In this document: positions 30,123 through 37,917 of the stretch, piece after piece
Layout of the letters: every line of letters starts with the position of its first letter
How positions within the stretch are numbered: the stretch's first letter is position 1
The notes under the pieces: model-generated
What the model saw: only the letters and a program-made list of their open reading frames with translations
Database searches by the model: none
What the model was told of the DNA's origin: nothing
Origin: Sphingopyxis italica
GTDB taxonomy: Bacteria > Pseudomonadota > Alphaproteobacteria > Sphingomonadales > Sphingomonadaceae
DNA length: 64,000 nucleotides
Assembly: GCF_011926545.1 (NCBI RefSeq)
Contig: NZ_JAATIT010000003.1
Coordinates: 496,001-560,000 of the forward strand
Direction of reading: 5' to 3'
Translations under genes and position numbers: made by a program

Positions 30123-30231
30123 GGGTTTTTCCTTGGGATCAGAATGAAATGGCGGCATTGTGGCCGCGAAAATACAGGAAACGAGCCCCTATCGCGGGGC
30201 GGCGCCTCGGGAGGGCGCAGACATCGCCACG

Positions 30232-30498
30232 CTATTCGAGCGCGCGGTCGCTACCGGTAAGCAGGCCGGGAAGGTACGGCGGAGCCGCCTTGCGCGGCTT
30301 GCCGCTGCCGCTCGACGTACGTCGCGGCGGAGTCGTGGTGGTGGGGCGGCGCTCGCTCTCGCTCGCTTCGGCCTTGCCCGCCGTTTCGGCCAGCAAAACC
30401 AGTGCCCCCATCGCCGCCGGCGTGGCGGGCGCAGCCACCGCCCGGTCGGCGGTCGCCAGGCCGGTCAGCAATGCCAAAAGGGTCAGCAATAACCGCAA
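30232..30498 (-). CDS. Small secreted hypothetical protein
   Basis: An 88-residue protein with a Sec signal peptide (RLLLTLLALLTGLATADRAVA), then a Lys/Arg/Ser/Thr/Pro-rich mature part and a C-terminus ending DRALE. Short exported proteins ending DRA(R/L)E are, to my memory, seen in sphingomonads, with no function known. It lies upstream of secA on the same strand with a 109-bp gap. The composition is low in information, so a spurious frame cannot be excluded. Confidence 0.5.
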   Translation of the reverse strand: MRLLLTLLALLTGLATADRAVAAPATPAAMGALVLLAETAGKAEASESERRPTTTTPPRRTSSGSGKPRKAAPPYLPGLLTGSDRALE

Positions 30499-30599
30499 GA
30501 ATCGCCCCTATATACGTCCGGAGCGTGGAATATTGCGCCCCGTTCCCTGAACATAGGGTGAAAGCGGGGCGGCGTCTAGGGGCGGTTGCCACCCCATCT

Positions 30600-30710
30600 C
30601 GTCATCCGGGCGAAGCCTGTCCTGAGCGCCTGCAAGGCAGTCGAAGGGGCCGGGATCTCACCCTGTCAGGTTAACGCACCGGCGAGATCCCGGCCTTCGC
30701 CGGGATGACG
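30600..30710. repeat. 111-bp palindromic intergenic repeat, copy A
   Basis: Outer arms CGTCATCC(G/C)GGCGAA and TTCGCCGGGATGACG pair, as do inner arms GGGATCTC/GAGATCCC. A CTGTCCTGAGCGCCTGCAAG insert lies only in the left arm. Same length as copy B at 32201-32311 and nearly the same sequence in the arms, but the 24-nt central loop is inverted between copies. Confidence 0.85.
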
Positions 30711-30717
30711 AAATGGC

Positions 30718-31242
30718 TTATTCGGCTGATTCCAGCCCCGGATTCAGGCCCTTCACTTCGATCAGGAAGCTTTTGGGCTTCTTGAACAATTTGCTTTTTC
30801 GATTGACCTTCAGGCCGACGGTTTCGGCCAGTTCCATCACGAAATGAACGCAGTTGCGTTTGTTGAGGCTGTAGCTCGGCTGTTCGCGGTCGCGCCATTC
30901 GGCGACCTTCGCCAAAACCCGGCCATAGGTCGCATCGTCGATCGTCACGTCGAACTGGCGGTCGCTCTTGGCGATATAGTCCGCCTTCGAAGATTCGACC
31001 TTGCCCTTCACCGATCCGAAGAGGATCGCGGGGCTGACCGATGTCGCGGTAAAACCGTAATTGACGTCGACGACCTCTCCCGTCGCGTCGAGCGTCCCCT
31101 TCATCACGATGAAGGCGTGCGGGAAACGATCACCGAAATCATGGCTGTAAAAGCTCACGACCACGTCGGCGCGCGCCGGGGCGGAAAGGCCCGCGCACAG
31201 CATCAACAGCGACAGGAGGATCAAGCGAAAGCCGCGGGTCAT
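30718..31242 (-). CDS. Exported hypothetical protein, possible permuted papain-like (LRAT/YiiX-type) fold
   Basis: A 174-residue protein with a Sec signal peptide (FRLILLSLLMLCAGLSAPARA) and a mature domain with FPHAFIVMKG early and SLNKRNCVHFVMELAE late. A histidine before, and a cysteine in an NC(V)HF motif after, a beta core is the order found in permuted NlpC/P60 and LRAT-like enzymes, so a hydrolase or acyltransferase role is possible. This is inference from motif order only. The ATG at 31242 gives a proper signal peptide; the longer frame adds a basic leader. Confidence 0.75.
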   Translation of the reverse strand: MTRGFRLILLSLLMLCAGLSAPARADVVVSFYSHDFGDRFPHAFIVMKGTLDATGEVVDVNYGFTATSVSPAILFGSVKGKVESSKADYIAKSDRQFDVTIDDATYGRVLAKVAEWRDREQPSYSLNKRNCVHFVMELAETVGLKVNRKSKLFKKPKSFLIEVKGLNPGLESAE

Positions 31243-31352
31243 CCCCGCCCTCTTAGCGAGCGCCGCCCGATCTTGCCAAGCCGCGATTGCCGCTTGACCG
31301 CGGCGCCGACTTCGCATCATGTCTCATTGACATCGATGTAAGGAGGGGCCGG

Positions 31353-32156
31353 ATGGCACGGAAAGCGATTTTCATCACCGGGGGCGGATCGGGCATCGGC
31401 CGCGCGGTCGCGCGCCATTTCGCGGGGCAAGGCTGGTTCGTCGGCATCGCCGACGTCAACCGCGCCGGGATCGACGAGACCGCGGCATTGCTCCCCGAAG
31501 GCGCGTCCTCGCGCCATGTGATGGACGTGCGCGACCGCGACCAGTGGCGGGCCGCGCTCGACGAGTTCGCCAAAGCGAGCGGCGGCCGCCTCGACGTCCT
31601 CTTCAACAACGCCGGCATCGGGTCGGGCGGGCAATATATGGATATGGATCCGCAAGAGGCCGACCGGCTGATCGCGATCAATTTCGGTGGGGTCGTCAAC
31701 GGCATTTATGCGGCGCTACCGCTGCTGGGGGCGACGCCGGGATCGGCGATCCTCAACACCGGATCGGCGTCGGGCTTCTATGGCGTCGCGGGCCTCGCGG
31801 TCTATTCGGCGACGAAGTTCGCGGTCCGCGGGCTGACCGAGGCGCTGGAGATAGAATTCGCCAAGCACGGCATCAAGGTGCGCTCGCTGATGCCCGGCTT
31901 CATCGACACGCCGCTGCTCGATCAGGTCAGCGCCGACAGCAACGAACCCGCGCGCACCCGCCTGTCGGCCAGCGGGTTCGAGATTTCGCCGGTCGAGGAT
32001 GTCGCGCGCGCGGCGTGGGACGCGGTGCATGGCGACCGCGTCCATATGCCCGTCGGCAAGATGGCCAGGCGGCTGTCGCGCCTCGCGCGCTGGTTCCCCG
32101 GCCTGATCGTGCGCCAGTCGAAGAAGATCGACGGGCTGGGCACGGCGGGGCATTGA
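31353..32156 (+). CDS. SDR family oxidoreductase
   Basis: A 267-residue classical short-chain dehydrogenase: TGGGSGIGRAVA cofactor motif, DVRDRDQW with the acidic Asp, NNAGIG, catalytic Ser in TGSASGFYG, and YSATK. The C-terminal 35 residues are basic and hydrophobic (MARRLSRLARWFPGLIVRQ), perhaps membrane-associating. The substrate is unknown. AAGGAGGGG lies 7 nt ahead of the ATG, and a 16-bp partial palindrome TTGACATCGATGTAAG overlaps that ribosome binding site (31327-31342). Confidence 0.92.
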   Translation: MARKAIFITGGGSGIGRAVARHFAGQGWFVGIADVNRAGIDETAALLPEGASSRHVMDVRDRDQWRAALDEFAKASGGRLDVLFNNAGIGSGGQYMDMDPQEADRLIAINFGGVVNGIYAALPLLGATPGSAILNTGSASGFYGVAGLAVYSATKFAVRGLTEALEIEFAKHGIKVRSLMPGFIDTPLLDQVSADSNEPARTRLSASGFEISPVEDVARAAWDAVHGDRVHMPVGKMARRLSRLARWFPGLIVRQSKKIDGLGTAGH

Positions 32157-32200
32157 GCTTCGGGGTCCGCTTTGGGGTGGATTGACGACATTAGCTTATT

Positions 32201-32311
32201 CGTCATCCCGGCGAAGCCTGTCCTGAGCGTCTGCAAGGCAGTCGAAGGGGCCGGGATCTCGCCGGTGCGTAAAACCGTTAGGGTGAGATCCCGGCCTTCG
32301 CCGGGATGACG
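32201..32311. repeat. 111-bp palindromic intergenic repeat, copy B
   Basis: Matches copy A (30600-30710) along both arms, including the one-sided CTGTCCTGAGCGTCTGCAAG insert, but its 24-nt loop reads as the reverse complement of copy A's loop at 19 of 24 positions. It lies between the SDR gene and the convergent DUF2807 gene. Confidence 0.85.
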
Positions 32312-32359
32312 ATGAAAAGGATGGCGGCAACCGCTCGAAACCTGCCCCTCCAACCGAAG

Positions 32360-33082
32360 CTATTTCCCCGCCCCGCAGGTCACCGATCCGCTGCCGACAT
32401 TGCGCACCGTGCAAACCGGCCGCCCGAGCACGACGACCTTGCCGATCCCGCGCGCGGTGACCGCGGCGCTCTTGACCGCGTGCAGGATGTGGTCGCCCGC
32501 GCCCTCGCTGTCGCTGATCAGTTCGCCCACCGCCAGCGCGCCGGCATCGAGCGCGCCCGCGCCCGACAGCGTCATCCGCGCGGTCTTGGCGGCGCCGCCG
32601 AGCGTCATCGTGCCGTTGCCGATCATCGCCACCTGCAACCGGTCGGCCGCGATCTCGCCGACGGTCAATTCCCCGGGACCGCGCAGGCCGACCATCGCGC
32701 GCTGTCCCTTCAGCTTGTCGATCCGGAGCGAGCCGGCCCCGGCCAGCGTCGCGCTGTTCAGATGCGCCGCGTTCACCCGGATCGTCACCGGTCCGCGCGG
32801 CCCCCGGCGCTTTTCATCGCCGGCGAACTGGCGCTGGCCGATCACCAGCTTGCCGTCGCGCGCTTCGAGGCTCAGCCGGTCGAGCGCATCCTGCGGCCCC
32901 GTCGCCACCGCGCTGACGGGCGCGCGCGTCACCACCTCGACCAAAACATCGGCGGTCACTTCGATCGCCTCGAAGCTGGTAAGGCCGAAGCGTTTCTCGG
33001 CCGCCGACGCGGGGCTGGCGAGCGACAGGGCGGCCGCCGCGACGGCGACCCCCCTTGCGATGGATGGCAGGGCGCTGGTCAT
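32360..33082 (-). CDS. Secreted head-GIN/DUF2807 protein
   Basis: A 240-residue protein with a Sec signal peptide (VAVAAAALSLASPASA) and a repetitive beta-strand domain with LAGAGSLRIDKL, LRGPGELTVGEI and LSGAGALDAGAL, each a short turn ending in a G-x-G step. This is the beta-helix-like DUF2807 (head GIN) family, of unknown function. It lies 43 bp downstream of a second DUF2807 gene on the same strand; the two are probably cotranscribed but are not close copies. Confidence 0.85.
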   Translation of the reverse strand: MTSALPSIARGVAVAAAALSLASPASAAEKRFGLTSFEAIEVTADVLVEVVTRAPVSAVATGPQDALDRLSLEARDGKLVIGQRQFAGDEKRRGPRGPVTIRVNAAHLNSATLAGAGSLRIDKLKGQRAMVGLRGPGELTVGEIAADRLQVAMIGNGTMTLGGAAKTARMTLSGAGALDAGALAVGELISDSEGAGDHILHAVKSAAVTARGIGKVVVLGRPVCTVRNVGSGSVTCGAGK

Positions 33083-33125
33083 GCTGCCGCCCTAGTCTTT
33101 TCGGCCCGGCAGCACCATAGCCGCG

Positions 33126-33875
33126 TCAGTTGCAGGTCGCGGTGCCCGATCCCATCGTGCGCGTCGAGCATTTGCCGCCGCCCCCGATCGTCGCATCGCC
33201 GGAACCCAGAATCGAAATGTCGGCGCTGCCGCTTGCCTTCGCATCGACGTCGCCCGATCCGGTGATCGACACGTCGAGCGTCGTCGCGGCGAGCCCGCCC
33301 GCCGCGATATTGCCCGATCCGGTCACGTCGAAATTGCCCGACCCGATCGTGCCGCCGCCGACCTCGATATCGCCCGACCCCGACACGGTGACTTTGGCGC
33401 TCTTGCCGTTCAGTGCCGCGACCTTGAGGTCGCCCGATCCGGTCACGACCGCCTCGACCGTGTCGCCGTCGACCGCATCGGCGTCGATCTCGCCCGATCC
33501 GGTCAGCCGCACGGCGCGAAGCGCCGGCATGGTGATCGCGATCTCGACATCATTGTCGTCGCCCCGGAAGCTGAAACCCGAATTCTTGCGCCCGATCGAC
33601 AGCATGTCGCCGTCGAGTTCGATTTCGAGCTCGTCGATTACGGCTTTCGGCCCCTTGGCGGTGATCGAAAAGGCATCGCCGCGGCGAATGGTGACGTCGT
33701 CGGGCCCCGCGACCTTGACGCCGGTGAAGCCCGAGACGTCGAAGCTCTGCGTCGTCAACGGCCCGGCGTCGACCGTGCGTTTGTCATTTCTGCCGTCGCT
33801 CGTCACTTCGGCGCTGCACGCCGTGACGGTCATCGCGAGAGCCAGCGGCAGTGCCGCCATCGTCCAGTTACGCAT
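33126..33875 (-). CDS. DUF2807 (head GIN) lipoprotein
   Basis: A 249-residue protein with a lipoprotein-type leader (ALAMTVTAC, Cys about 20), then regular turns with the pattern GSGxxxxxx: LTGSGEIDADAV, VTGSGDLKVAAL, VSGSGDIEVGGG, VTGSGNIAAGG, ITGSGDVDAKA, ILGSGDATIGG. The strict spacing implies a right-handed beta-helix-like stack, the DUF2807 fold. First gene of a tandem pair with 32360-33082; divergent from the Gre-like gene, with 120 bp between. Confidence 0.88.
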   Translation of the reverse strand: MRNWTMAALPLALAMTVTACSAEVTSDGRNDKRTVDAGPLTTQSFDVSGFTGVKVAGPDDVTIRRGDAFSITAKGPKAVIDELEIELDGDMLSIGRKNSGFSFRGDDNDVEIAITMPALRAVRLTGSGEIDADAVDGDTVEAVVTGSGDLKVAALNGKSAKVTVSGSGDIEVGGGTIGSGNFDVTGSGNIAAGGLAATTLDVSITGSGDVDAKASGSADISILGSGDATIGGGGKCSTRTMGSGTATCN

Positions 33876-33995
33876 CGCAAAATCTCCTTCGTGTGTTATT
33901 TACGTAACACACGCCCGCCGCCATTGTCCAGTGCAAGCCGCCATCTTGTCGCCACCTTCGTGGGCCAGAGGCGCGCATCTTTCAGGAAAGAGACG

Positions 33996-34472
33996 ATGAG
34001 CGTAGCCTTTCGCCGCGAGAGCGACGACGAACATAAAGAGCCCGAGTATGAACTGCCGATCCCGGTCGGGCCGAATCTCGTCACCCCGCGCGGCCTTCGC
34101 CTGCTCGGCGAGGAGGTCGTGCGCCTCCAGGCGGCCATCGCCGCCGAAACCGACGAGGAAGCTCGTAAGAAACTCCAGCGCCGGCTGCGCTATTTCCATA
34201 CCCGCCAGGCGACCGCCGACGTGCAGGCACCGGCCTCGGGCGATGTCGCCTGCATCGGCAGCCGCGTCCGCTATGCGCTGAACGGCACCGAGCGCGCCGT
34301 CACGATCGTCGGCCATGACGAGGCCGACCCCGCCGCGGGCCGTATCGCCTTCACCGCGCCGCTCGGCCGCGCCTTGATGGGCACCGAGGCTGGTGACATG
34401 GTGGCATTTCAGGGGCGCGAGGATGCGATCGAAATCCTTGCCGCCGCCGCCGATCGGGAGGTCATGGCATGA
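33996..34472 (+). CDS. GreA/GreB family transcription elongation factor-like protein
   Basis: A 158-residue protein: an N-terminal charged extension (1-27), a helical hairpin beginning NLVTPRGLRLLGEEVVRLQ, and a C-terminal FKBP-like domain (VACIGSRVRYAL...APLGRALMGTEAGDMVAF). The hairpin is only about 40 residues, against about 75 in true Gre factors, and lacks the acidic tip, so like Rnk it should bind RNA polymerase without stimulating transcript cleavage (inference). AGGAAAG lies ahead of the ATG. ATGA overlap with the next gene couples translation. Confidence 0.88.
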   Translation: MSVAFRRESDDEHKEPEYELPIPVGPNLVTPRGLRLLGEEVVRLQAAIAAETDEEARKKLQRRLRYFHTRQATADVQAPASGDVACIGSRVRYALNGTERAVTIVGHDEADPAAGRIAFTAPLGRALMGTEAGDMVAFQGREDAIEILAAAADREVMA

Positions 34473-34648
34473 AGGACAAGTTCGAGCGTCACAAGCAGCC
34501 GTGGACCGCGGCCGAGATCGACAAGCTCCACACGCTCGCCAAAAAGGGCATGGCATTGAAAGCGATCGCCAAGGCGCTGACGCGCAGCGAGGAATCGGTG
34601 AAAGTCCGCGCCAAGGCCGAGGGCCTCTCGATCGCGAAGTTGCACTGA
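34469..34648 (+). CDS. 59-residue SANT/Myb-like helix-turn-helix protein
   Basis: A short protein of three predicted helices: WTAAEIDKLHTLAKKG, LKAIAKALTRS and EESVKVRAKAEGL, the pattern of SANT/Myb-like or minimal HTH domains that bind DNA or RNA polymerase. The ATG overlaps the Gre-like stop as ATGA. It is followed by the flavoprotein after 7 bp. Coupling to a Gre-like factor suggests a joint role at RNA polymerase, which is not established. Confidence 0.82.
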   Translation: MKDKFERHKQPWTAAEIDKLHTLAKKGMALKAIAKALTRSEESVKVRAKAEGLSIAKLH

Positions 34649-34655
34649 AACTTCC

Positions 34656-35828
34656 ATGACCGCTCCCGATTATGACGCCATCGTGCTGGGTGCCGGCGCG
34701 GCCGGGCTGATGTGCGCCGCGGTCGCGGGGCAAAGGGGGCGGCGCGTTCTGCTGCTCGATCACGCCGAGCAGGTCGGGAAGAAGATTCTGATCTCGGGCG
34801 GCGGGCGGTGCAATTTCACCAACATTCACACCGCGCCCGACCGCTATATCTCGGCGAACCCGCATTTCGCCAAATCGGCGCTCGCGCGCTATACGCCCGC
34901 CGATTTCATCGCCCTCGTGGACGGCTACGGTATCGCGCATCATGAAAAGACGCTCGGCCAGCTTTTCTGCGACGGCTCGGCGAAACAGGTGGTCGCGATG
35001 CTGCTGGGCGAATGCGCAAAGGGCGGCGTCGATGTCCGCTGCGGCCAGCCGGTGCGCGAGGTGACGCACGCCGATGGCGCATTCGGCGTAGCCTTCGGCG
35101 ACCAGAACTTCACCGCCCCCAATCTCGTCATCGCGACCGGCGGTCCGTCGATCCCCAAGATGGGCGCGAGCGGCTTCGCCTATGATCTTGCGCGCCGGTT
35201 CGGGCTGAAGGTCGTCGAGCCGCGCCCGGCGCTCGTTCCGTTGACGCTCGGCGGCGGTGATGTGCTGTTCCGCGACCTCAGCGGCGTCGCGACCCCGGTC
35301 GGCGCGCGCGCGGGAAAAACGGCTTTCCGCGAAGCCGCGCTCTTCACGCACAAGGGCCTGTCCGGCCCCGCGATCCTTCAGGTGAGCAGCTATTGGCGCC
35401 ACGGCGAGCCGTTGACGATCGACTTCCTCCCCGATGCCGCGCCCGGCTGGCTGCTCGAAGCCAAGCGCGCGCGCCCGCGCGCGACGCTCGCCGCGGCGCT
35501 CGCGCTCCCCGATCGCCTCGCCCAGACGCTGGCCGAACGCCTCGCGCTGGCGGGCGAACTCGGCGCGCAGAGTGATCGCAAGCTCGCCGAGGCCGAAGCA
35601 CAGCTCAAACGCTGGCCCTTCCATCCCAATGGCACCGAAGGCTTCGCCAAGGCCGAGGTCACCGTCGGGGGAATTTCGACCGCAAACCTGTCATCGCAAA
35701 CAATGATGGCCAAAAGCGTTCCCGGCCTGTATGCGGTCGGCGAAGCCGTGGACGTCACCGGGTGGCTGGGCGGCTATAATTTTCAATGGGCCTGGGCCAG
35801 CGGATATGCTGCGGGTCAAGCCCTTTAG
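34656..35828 (+). CDS. HI0933-family flavoprotein (NAD(P)/FAD-dependent oxidoreductase)
   Basis: A 390-residue protein of the HI0933/YhiN group: FAD-binding IVLGAGAAGLMCAAVAGQRGRRVLLLDHAE, ISGGGRCNFTN, VIATGGPSIPKMGASGFAYDLA and the closing GEAVDVTGWLGGYNFQWAWASG. Substrate and physiological role are unknown in the family. It follows the 59-residue HTH protein by 7 bp, probably in the same transcript. Confidence 0.9.
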   Translation: MTAPDYDAIVLGAGAAGLMCAAVAGQRGRRVLLLDHAEQVGKKILISGGGRCNFTNIHTAPDRYISANPHFAKSALARYTPADFIALVDGYGIAHHEKTLGQLFCDGSAKQVVAMLLGECAKGGVDVRCGQPVREVTHADGAFGVAFGDQNFTAPNLVIATGGPSIPKMGASGFAYDLARRFGLKVVEPRPALVPLTLGGGDVLFRDLSGVATPVGARAGKTAFREAALFTHKGLSGPAILQVSSYWRHGEPLTIDFLPDAAPGWLLEAKRARPRATLAAALALPDRLAQTLAERLALAGELGAQSDRKLAEAEAQLKRWPFHPNGTEGFAKAEVTVGGISTANLSSQTMMAKSVPGLYAVGEAVDVTGWLGGYNFQWAWASGYAAGQAL

Positions 35829-35852
35829 GAAAAACCCATATAATTCATCGTC

Positions 35853-35873
35853 ATGCTGAACATGTTTCAGCAT
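35853..35873. repeat. Small hairpin ATGCTGAA/TTCAGCAT upstream of the DEAD-box helicase
   Basis: An 8-bp perfect stem with loop CATGT, in the 150-bp gap between the flavoprotein and the helicase. It is part of an intergenic repeat of the sphingomonad type (CGTCATGCTGAAC...). The T-run that follows is 11 nt away, so it is not a clear terminator. Confidence 0.6.
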
Positions 35874-35978
35874 CCACGACCCAATTTTTTCGGACTCAGG
35901 CGATAGACCCGGGCCGAATCCCGGGCGGCGAAGAACGAAACCACGGCGCCTTTGCCGTTCCAGGATAAGAAGAACAAA

Positions 35979-37817
35979 ATGCCTTTCGAAAATCTTTCTC
36001 CCGTCCTTTCGGACGCCCTTACCGCGCGCGGCTATGAAGCGCTCACCCCCGTGCAGACGCATGTGACCGAGGCCGAGGCCAAGGGCCGCGACCTGCTCGT
36101 CTCCGCCCAGACCGGCTCGGGCAAAACCGTCGCCTTCGGCCTCGCGATGGCCGACGAGCTGATCGAGGACGGCCGCCTGCCCTTCGCGACCTCGCCGCTC
36201 GCGCTGATCGTCGCCCCGACGCGCGAACTCGCGCTGCAGGTCAGCCGCGAACTGAGCTGGCTTTACGGCAAGGCCGGCGCGCGCATCGCGACCTGCGTCG
36301 GCGGCATGGACGCCAGCAAGGAACGCCGCGCCCTCGGCCAGGGCGTGCAGATCGTCGTCGGCACGCCGGGACGCCTGCGCGATCACCTCGAGCGCGGCGC
36401 GCTCGACCTCAGCGCGCTGCGCGTCGCCGTGCTCGACGAAGCCGACGAAATGCTCGACATGGGCTTTCGCGACGATCTCGAGGAAATCCTCGACGGCACC
36501 CCCGAAACCCGCCGTACCTTGCTGTTCTCGGCGACGCTCCCGAAGCCGATCGTCCAGCTCGCCAAGCGTTACCAGCAGGATGCGCTTCGCATCTCGACCG
36601 TCGGCGAAGACCGCGGCCATGGCGACATCGCCTATCAGGCGGTGACCGTCGCGCCCGCCGACATCGAGGGCGCGGTCGTCAACCTGCTCCGCCTGCACGA
36701 CGCCGAAACCGCGATGCTGTTCTGCGCGACGCGCGACAATGTGCGCCGCCTTCACGCCAGCCTGGTCGAGCGTGGTTTCTCCGCGGTTGCCTTGTCGGGC
36801 GAGCATAGCCAGAACGAGCGCAACCAGGCGCTGCAGGCGCTGCGCGACCGCCGCGCAAAGGTCTGCGTCGCGACCGACGTCGCCGCGCGCGGCATCGACC
36901 TGCCGACGCTCAGCCTCGTCATCCATGTCGAAATCCCGCGCGACGCCGAGGCGCTCCAGCACCGTTCGGGCCGCACCGGCCGCGCGGGCAAAAAGGGCAC
37001 CGCAGTCATCATCGTCCCCTATCCGCGCCGCCGCCGCGTCGACGGCATGCTGCGCGGCGCGCGGATCAACGCCGAATGGATGGATGCGCCGACCGCCGCC
37101 GATGTGCGCGCGCGCGACCAGGAACGATTGATGGAGAAATTGCTGACGCCGGTCGAGCATGAAGCCGAAGATATCGAACTCGCGCAGCGCCTGATGGCCG
37201 AGCGCACGCCCGAAGACATTGCCGCATCGCTCGTTCAGGCGCACCGCGCGCTGATGCCGCCGCCCGAGGATCTGCTCGACAACGGTCCGCGCGGCCGCGA
37301 CGCCGCCGGCCGCCCCGAGCGCGGCGAGCGTTTCGAGCGGCCGGAACGCGGCGGCGAACGCCGCGACGGCTTCGAGGACAGCGTCTGGTTCCGCCTCAAC
37401 ATCGGCCGCCACCAGAACGCCGACCCGCGCTGGATCCTGCCTTTGCTCTGCCGCCGCGGCCATGTGAGCAAGAACGAAATCGGCGCGATCCGCATCGGTC
37501 CCAAGGAAACGATGTTCAACATCCCGCGCGCGATCGCCGACCGCTTCGCCGAGGCGGTGGTGCGGACCGCAAATCAGGATGGCGAGGACGATAGCGGCGT
37601 GTCGATCACCCCCGCGCCCGACGGCCCCACCTATCCGCCGCGCCGCGATAAGGGCCCGCGCGACGGCGCTCCGCGCAACACGCTCGGCCGGGCGCCCGGC
37701 GGCGATCGTGGTTTCGGTGATCGTTCGGGCCCGCGTGGCCCGGGCGGCCCGGGTGGCAACGACCGCTACAAGCCCAAGCCGTACGGCCAGCGCAGCCCGC
37801 GTCGTCCGAGCAAGTAG
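35979..37817 (+). CDS. DEAD-box RNA helicase with DbpA-type RNA-binding domain
   Basis: A 612-residue helicase: Q-motif region GYEALTPVQ, motif I SAQTGSGKT, DEADEMLDMGF, SAT (LLFSATLPKPI), and QHRSGRTGRAG. A DbpA/CsdA-like RNA-binding domain follows (EDSVWFRLNIGRHQNADPRW...FNIPRAIADRF, about 470-535). The tail is Gly/Arg/Pro-rich and basic, like RGG tails. Likely a DeaD/CsdA-type factor in ribosome assembly or RNA decay. AGGATAAGAAG precedes the ATG. Confidence 0.93.
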   Translation: MPFENLSPVLSDALTARGYEALTPVQTHVTEAEAKGRDLLVSAQTGSGKTVAFGLAMADELIEDGRLPFATSPLALIVAPTRELALQVSRELSWLYGKAGARIATCVGGMDASKERRALGQGVQIVVGTPGRLRDHLERGALDLSALRVAVLDEADEMLDMGFRDDLEEILDGTPETRRTLLFSATLPKPIVQLAKRYQQDALRISTVGEDRGHGDIAYQAVTVAPADIEGAVVNLLRLHDAETAMLFCATRDNVRRLHASLVERGFSAVALSGEHSQNERNQALQALRDRRAKVCVATDVAARGIDLPTLSLVIHVEIPRDAEALQHRSGRTGRAGKKGTAVIIVPYPRRRRVDGMLRGARINAEWMDAPTAADVRARDQERLMEKLLTPVEHEAEDIELAQRLMAERTPEDIAASLVQAHRALMPPPEDLLDNGPRGRDAAGRPERGERFERPERGGERRDGFEDSVWFRLNIGRHQNADPRWILPLLCRRGHVSKNEIGAIRIGPKETMFNIPRAIADRFAEAVVRTANQDGEDDSGVSITPAPDGPTYPPRRDKGPRDGAPRNTLGRAPGGDRGFGDRSGPRGPGGPGGNDRYKPKPYGQRSPRRPSK

Positions 37818-37825
37818 CGAACCAT

Positions 37826-37850
37826 CCCTTCCTCTTTAGAGGAGGGGCTT
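37826..37850 (+). terminator. Probable terminator after the DEAD-box helicase
   Basis: A 9-bp stem CCCTTCCTC/GAGGAGGGG (one G-T pair) with loop TTTA, followed by CTTTC. The stem is strong but the T tract is short, so the call is tentative. Confidence 0.5.
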
Positions 37851-37917
37851 TCATCGCACCGACCTTGCGCTCTTCTCTCCGGTCCACCAGATGGACCGGA
37901 GAGCAGGAGAGCGGCGC

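Noticed and set aside
27399-30260. A 953-codon open frame antisense to secA
   Set aside because: It mirrors the GC-rich codon pattern of secA, has no recognisable domain, and secA is unambiguous on the other strand.
35829-35978. Intergenic hairpin as a terminator for the flavoprotein
   Set aside because: The T tract is too far from the stem; I list it only as a repeat.
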